From contig JAIXOU010000090.1 of the NCBI GenBank assembly GCA_027486585.1, positions 1 through 37,949 on the forward strand: DNA of 37,949 nucleotides, in the 5' to 3' direction. This stretch comes from Verrucomicrobiaceae bacterium. GTDB taxonomy: Bacteria > Verrucomicrobiota > Verrucomicrobiia > Verrucomicrobiales > Verrucomicrobiaceae. The number at the start of each line of letters is the position of its first letter. Position 1 is the first letter of the stretch. The notes below the pieces were generated by a model. That model was not told the origin of the DNA. It saw nothing but the letters and a program-made list of their open reading frames with translations, and did no database searches. Made by a program: the position numbers and the translations under genes. Positions 34,326 to 37,949 of this stretch are shown here, piece after piece.

Positions 34326-35006
34326 ATGACCGAACTAATTTCCAAAGGAGGCCCTCTGGTCTGGCTCCTGATGGCTTGCCTTGGCTTCTCAGTCGCCATT
34401 TTCCTGGAGAGACTTTCGTATTATCATCGTGCCAGCATGAACATCGGTGAATTTTTGGCAGGCCTTGCCGCTCTGATTCGTCGCAAAAATTACGCTGAGG
34501 CCCTCCAGGAATGTGTGGCTACTCGCGTACCAGCGGGTCGGGTCATCCATGCTGCCCTGCTGCGCCAGCATGCTCCACGGGAACAGCTCAAAGAGATCGT
34601 CCAAGAAGCTGGCCAGCTTGAGGTGCCACGTTTAGAGCGCTACCTCGCTATCCTGAATGCGATCGCCCATGCAGGACCACTTATCGGCCTTCTAGGGACC
34701 GTCATCGGTCTGCTCGACAGCTTCACCAACCTCTCCTCAGCCAATGGCATGACGACTCCAGCTGAAGTGGCTCGTGGCGTATACGAAAGCCTGATCACAT
34801 CCGCCTTGGGACTGGTCGTAGCAATTCCCTCTTATCTTTTCTTTGCTTTCCTCAGCGCCCGCTCACGCTCCATCATGCATGACCTAGAGCGCGCGGGCGT
34901 GGAGATCGTGAACCTAATCGAAGACGCTAAATCGACGGATAACATCGTCGAATTCCGTCAGGCGGCGGAGGAGATGCCGGTGAAGGGCCGCGCACGAAAA
35001 AGCTGA
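34326..35006 (+). CDS. MotA/TolQ/ExbB proton channel family protein
   Basis: Inner-membrane stator subunit of an ExbB/TolQ-type motor (226 aa). Helix 1 is GGPLVWLLMACLGFSVAIFL. Helices 2 and 3 carry the family signature AGPLIGLLGTVIGLLDSF and VYESLITSALGLVVAIPSYL, with the Glu-Thr pattern that lines the pore in ExbB/TolQ. A cytoplasmic loop and a C-terminal tail ending in GRARKS complete it. It heads a four-gene operon with an ExbD-like gene, a TonB-like gene and a zinc-ribbon gene. Confidence 0.92.
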   Translation: MTELISKGGPLVWLLMACLGFSVAIFLERLSYYHRASMNIGEFLAGLAALIRRKNYAEALQECVATRVPAGRVIHAALLRQHAPREQLKEIVQEAGQLEVPRLERYLAILNAIAHAGPLIGLLGTVIGLLDSFTNLSSANGMTTPAEVARGVYESLITSALGLVVAIPSYLFFAFLSARSRSIMHDLERAGVEIVNLIEDAKSTDNIVEFRQAAEEMPVKGRARKS

Positions 35007-35021
35007 TCTCAGGATCGAAGC

Positions 35022-35441
35022 ATGAAGCTCGAAAGTCATCTGCCAAAGCAGAGCCCCTGGCTCTACATCACACCACTGCTGAATGCCATTCTGCTGCTCG
35101 TAGTTTACTTTTTATTCAGCAGTGGATTTATCGTTCAAAGTGGTATCAGAGTCGAAAAGCCGCGCTCCAGCAGTCGCCTCACAGGTTTTGACCGGGCTCA
35201 TATCGTCACTTTAGCTCCAGGCAGTGATGCACCCCTCTACTTTGATGGCAAACGCATGACTTGGGAGGAACTCCGCACCGAACTGAAGGGCCGTAGAGAC
35301 GGCGAACGGCGCATCATTTTACATACCGACAGACAGGCTCCGGCAGCGAGATTCACCGAAGTCAGCAATCTTGCTCTGGAATTAGGCTATGAAGTGGCCC
35401 TCTCCACCACGCCAAATCCTGCGACCTCAGCGACGCGATGA
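35022..35441 (+). CDS. ExbD/TolR-like protein with Asn at the proton-site position
   Basis: A 139-aa bitopic protein with an N-terminal helix (YITPLLNAILLLVVYFLFSS) and a periplasmic ExbD-like domain (HIVTLAPGSDAPLYFDGKRM, then RIILHTDRQAPAARFTEVSN). In ExbD and TolR the helix has an essential Asp (PLVDV, Asp25 in E. coli ExbD). Here the aligned position is Asn21 (PLLNA). Verrucomicrobial ExbD-like proteins often look like this, so it may be a family trait. Its stop overlaps the next start in ATGA. Confidence 0.88.
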   Translation: MKLESHLPKQSPWLYITPLLNAILLLVVYFLFSSGFIVQSGIRVEKPRSSSRLTGFDRAHIVTLAPGSDAPLYFDGKRMTWEELRTELKGRRDGERRIILHTDRQAPAARFTEVSNLALELGYEVALSTTPNPATSATR

Positions 35442-36181
35442 AGCGCTTACGGAATTCAGACTCAGGACTGCTCTTTGATTGGCACCGCGAGGAGCGCACT
35501 GGCTACTGGCTCATCGCGGCGCTTTTAGTCACCGCAGGTGGCTTTGCTCTGCTTTTCATTCTATTCCGCATTATCACCCCAGAGGCACCGAAGTTAGCGT
35601 CACGCCCGCAGCAAATGATTGTGCTCAATCCCAATGTTGATGCTGATAGAGCCCTGATCAACCGAGCCATGGATCGAAGCTTCACGCTGCTTCCGACAGA
35701 TTCTCCCACACTCCGAGAAATCCCCAGTGAAGCCAAGTTACCTTCCTTTGAGCCACCTATAAGTAAGTTCGAACTGAAACTTAAAGCCCCACAATTACGC
35801 ACCCGTAATCGCGAAAGCCCGCTTCTCTTCGCCGCAGACATCGATGTACTTCCTCCGCTTCCAGGCTTGATCATTCATGAACCCAAGCAAGGAATCAACG
35901 CGCAGCTACACTCAGTAATTCATTCAAACAGCAAACTGCGTTTATCCAGTGCCCCGCCATTGGGTGACATAGCTCTGACTGACCCATCACGACCGCAGTT
36001 TCAGCTGGCCATCGGCCCATTAGGACAAGTGATTATGGCACTTCCATTATCCTCGTCCGATGATCCAGCCATCATGGTTAAACTGCACACCGCCATGACA
36101 CAGATGCGCTTTGAACCCACAGGAAGGGAACTGGAGTGGGCCGAGGTCACTTTTGCTTGGGAAAAGGAGGCCCAGCCGTGA
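35438..36181 (+). CDS. Membrane-anchored TonB-like protein
   Basis: A 247-aa protein with one N-terminal transmembrane helix (YWLIAALLVTAGGFALLFIL), an extended periplasmic region and a compact C-terminal domain. The end, FQLAIGPLGQVIMALPLSSS followed by MRFEPTGRELEWAEVTF, has the G-V and rF-P pattern of TonB C-terminal domains. The position, right behind the ExbB/ExbD-like genes with ATGA and GTGA overlaps on either side, is that of TonB/TolA. The Pro-rich spacer of TonB is missing. Assignment is by position and motif. Confidence 0.72.
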   Translation: MKRLRNSDSGLLFDWHREERTGYWLIAALLVTAGGFALLFILFRIITPEAPKLASRPQQMIVLNPNVDADRALINRAMDRSFTLLPTDSPTLREIPSEAKLPSFEPPISKFELKLKAPQLRTRNRESPLLFAADIDVLPPLPGLIIHEPKQGINAQLHSVIHSNSKLRLSSAPPLGDIALTDPSRPQFQLAIGPLGQVIMALPLSSSDDPAIMVKLHTAMTQMRFEPTGRELEWAEVTFAWEKEAQP

Positions 36182-36420
36182 TTCGAGTTCAACTCAGTGG
36201 CCTAATTGTCGCCGTCATGATGATCGGCGTTCTGCTTGTTTGCTGCCTCTGGATCTGGAATCTCTGGCGGGAAAGACGGCGTGAAGTTCACCGCCGCCGG
36301 ATCGCCATTCAATGCCGCATTTGCAACTGCACCTATGCGATCCCCAAAAAAGCAGCAACCATCACCCAGTGCCCCTCCTGCGGCAGCCACAATCAGCGCG
36401 GTGCCTTAGATCCTATCTAG
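36178..36420 (+). CDS. Small membrane protein with zinc ribbon
   Basis: An 80-aa protein starting with GTG at 36178, in a GTGA overlap with the TonB-like stop; the upstream ATG at 36136 would lie deep inside that gene. One N-terminal helix (LIVAVMMIGVLLVCCLWIWN), a very basic stretch and a C-terminal zinc ribbon with CRIC and CPSCG (two Cys pairs 17-18 residues apart) are visible. It is probably a zinc-binding accessory of the ExbB/ExbD-like complex, by context only. Confidence 0.75.
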   Translation: MIRVQLSGLIVAVMMIGVLLVCCLWIWNLWRERRREVHRRRIAIQCRICNCTYAIPKKAATITQCPSCGSHNQRGALDPI

Positions 36421-36470
36421 AAAGCAAGCCAAGCTTGCATCTCTGGCTCTGCGCTTCACTCTCTTTGCTC

Positions 36471-36496
36471 GCGACGGTTCGTCGCCCTTTCTTTTC
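36471..36496 (+). terminator. Weak hairpin before purM
   Basis: GCGAC/GTCGC with a five-base loop, followed by a pyrimidine tract CCTTTCTTTTCCC. It ends the ExbB/ExbD-like operon at best weakly, and lies immediately before the purM start, where it could also act in the leader. Confidence 0.35.
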
Positions 36497-36498
36497 CC

Positions 36499-37491
36499 AT
36501 GTCCAAGCATACCTATAAACAAGCCGGCGTCGATATCCATGAAGCAGCCTCTTTTGTCGATGACATCGGCGCGCTCGTAAAGGCCACTCAAAAGAAGCGC
36601 AAGCTCGCCAACGCCTTTGGTCTTTTTGCTGCCGGTTATGACCTGAGCAAATACAAAAAACCGATGATCTTCACCGGCTGCGATGGTGTGGGCACCAAGC
36701 TGGAACTGCTTATCAAATACGATCTTCTCGAAAACGCGGGCAAAGATCTCGTGGCCATGAATGTGAATGACGTTCTCACTTGTGGTGCTGATCCGATCAT
36801 GTTCCTCGATTACGTCGGGGTGAATCAAATCAAGAAGCGCCAGCTCGCTCGGATCATCGCCGGCATGTCGGAATACCTTCAAGCCTGCAACTGCATCCTC
36901 GCCGGTGGTGAAACTGCTGAAATGCCCGGCGCAGTTTTGGATGGCATGGTCGAGCTCTCCGGCTTCGCCATTGGCGCTGCGGAAAAGAAAGACGTACTCA
37001 ATCCGGCCGAGATCAAGAAAGGCGACGTCCTCATCGGCTGGCCCAGCGCTGGCTTCCACGCCAACGGCTTCAGCCTTGTTCGCCGCATCCTTGCCAAGGA
37101 AAGCATCAAACTCAGCAAGAAGGAAGCTGCGCAACTCCTGACCCCTACCCTACTCTATCATGAGCAATGCTGGGGCCTGAAGAAAGCCAAAATCAAGCCA
37201 GCCGCCATGGCCCACATCACCGGCGGAGGCCTCGTCGAAAACCTTGGCCGCATCTTCACCAAGCGCGGCTTCGGCTGTCATCTCAAGGTTCCAACTTGGA
37301 AGAATGACGTTGTTCAAAAAGTTCTTCGTCACGCTGATCCAGCCGACTGTTGGGACACCTTCAACATGGGCATCGGATGGGTCGCCATCGTCGATCCTAA
37401 ACACGCTGCCAAAGCCCTCAAAGTCGGCTCTGGTGCCGTCGTTCTGGGCGTCATGGACAAGAGTGCTCAAGTCACCTGCGAGCTAGTTTAG
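36499..37491 (+). CDS. purM: Phosphoribosylformylglycinamidine cyclo-ligase
   Basis: PurM (AIR synthetase) closes the imidazole ring in purine synthesis, converting FGAM and ATP to AIR. At 330 aa the length is usual. Family features are YKQAGVDI at the start, FTGCDGVGTKLELL, VAMNVNDVLTCGADPIMFLD with the Mg-ATP site, ILAGGETAEMPG, PSAGFHANGFSLVRRIL, HITGGGLVENLGR and TFNMGIGWVAIV. No other pur gene is next to it. The start ATG at 36499 follows a pyrimidine-rich stretch without a Shine-Dalgarno motif. Confidence 0.95.
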   Translation: MSKHTYKQAGVDIHEAASFVDDIGALVKATQKKRKLANAFGLFAAGYDLSKYKKPMIFTGCDGVGTKLELLIKYDLLENAGKDLVAMNVNDVLTCGADPIMFLDYVGVNQIKKRQLARIIAGMSEYLQACNCILAGGETAEMPGAVLDGMVELSGFAIGAAEKKDVLNPAEIKKGDVLIGWPSAGFHANGFSLVRRILAKESIKLSKKEAAQLLTPTLLYHEQCWGLKKAKIKPAAMAHITGGGLVENLGRIFTKRGFGCHLKVPTWKNDVVQKVLRHADPADCWDTFNMGIGWVAIVDPKHAAKALKVGSGAVVLGVMDKSAQVTCELV

Positions 37492-37511
37492 TCGCATCGA
37501 GATTGCGTTGA

Positions 37512-37949
37512 TCAAGGATACTCAATGAGTGCCTTGATCACTCCGCGACGCGCTACCTCATCAAACGCCTCGTGAATCTGCTGCAGTGGAAAGCGATGCG
37601 TGATGAAGTCTTTCGAGGTCAGCTTCCCTTCGCGAATCCACTGACAAAGCTGCGACTGGCTCTCGCGCTCATACTTCCGCGTCGGCCACTGATGAACGAG
37701 GACGTTGAAATTGAAATCGCCCTTCGATTTATCAAGGTGCAACACGGGTTGAGTGAGCACGCCATAGATGCAATGTGAACCTCCGCGACGCAGCAGCGGC
37801 AGCCCCTGCTGGAGAATGTCCGAACTACCAACCGCATCGATCACCGCATCCAAAGTGGTCCGCACAGTCCCCTGTGCGGTTCTGATCTCTTCCCCAGGCT
37901 CAAATCCCGCATCAGCGCCAAATGAAAGGGCTTTTGCCCGCTTGTCTGC
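37512..37949 (-). CDS. Zinc-type alcohol dehydrogenase, C-terminal part (partial)
   Basis: Medium-chain dehydrogenase/reductase, cut by the right edge of the window. The 145 visible codons cover the second half of the NAD(P)-binding Rossmann domain (KALSFGADAGF, then LDAVIDAVGSSDILQQGLPL and RRGGSHCIYGVL) and the end of the catalytic domain (SKDFITHRFPLQQIHEAFDE, ending in VIKALIEYP). The zinc-binding and cofactor-selecting residues lie beyond the edge, so substrate and cofactor cannot be given. It is convergent with purM. Confidence 0.85.
   Translation of the reverse strand, partial: ADKRAKALSFGADAGFEPGEEIRTAQGTVRTTLDAVIDAVGSSDILQQGLPLLRRGGSHCIYGVLTQPVLHLDKSKGDFNFNVLVHQWPTRKYERESQSQLCQWIREGKLTSKDFITHRFPLQQIHEAFDEVARRGVIKALIEYP

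Noticed and set aside
36406..37134. Long minus-strand reading frame (242 codons) opposite purM
   Set aside because: It is fully antisense to purM, whose family motifs are unmistakable, and has no domain of its own; a codon-bias shadow.

Overview
The window looks like chromosomal DNA from a free-living member of the Verrucomicrobiota (Verrucomicrobiae, Prosthecobacter/Verrucomicrobium type). This is inferred from gene content, not from a marker gene: a long-form IspG, a secretin operon laid out like the Akkermansia Amuc_1098-1101 type IV pilus-like cluster, a Gld-type ABC/DUF4340 operon, a kinase fused to PEGA and sulfatase-modifying-factor domains, and TolQ/TolR-like genes of the type common in this phylum. 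Most start codons lack a Shine-Dalgarno motif. I saw no rRNA, tRNA or CRISPR array.

Layout. 1-500: the 5' part of an IS256-family transposase, running off the left edge. 551-1312: a small conserved-looking protein and a c-type cytochrome lipoprotein. 1621-6466: site-2 protease RseP, the isoprenoid enzyme IspG and a lipoprotein polysaccharide deacetylase. 6474-8000 (minus): an ABC ATPase with a membrane-anchored partner and no permease. 8194-10728: a Ser/Thr kinase with two PEGA/SUMF1-like modules. 10743-16437 (minus): a five-gene operon with a PilM/PilN-like fusion, a PilO-like protein, a periplasmic accessory protein, a secretin and a GYF_2 protein. 16438-17368: a gene-poor stretch with a foldable inverted-repeat region and an array of ten 21-bp units. 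17369-19622: three taxon-restricted genes (a FnIII-like protein, a Cys-rich secreted protein, a membrane-anchored protein). 19649-22503: a coupled pair ending in an HTTM-like membrane protein, then a GT4 glycosyltransferase. 22545-25557 (minus): a small membrane protein and a SNF2-family ATPase. 25712-27733: a metallophosphoesterase and a convergent carboxynorspermidine dehydrogenase. 27951-32965: the Gld-like export operon (ATPase, permease, GldG-like, DUF4340), closed by a clear terminator. 33035-34172 (minus): a degenerate receiver protein overlapping trpF. 34326-36420: an ExbB/ExbD-like operon with a TonB-like third gene and a zinc-ribbon protein. 36499-37491: purM. 37512-end (minus): the C-terminal part of a zinc-type alcohol dehydrogenase.

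Functionally the window mixes housekeeping enzymes (ispG, trpF, purM, polyamine synthesis) with several envelope machines: the secretin/pilus-like assembly, the Gld-like ABC system, the ExbB/ExbD motor and RseP. The least explained part is 16.4-19.6 kb, where the 21-bp array stands upstream of a run of genes I cannot assign to a pathway.
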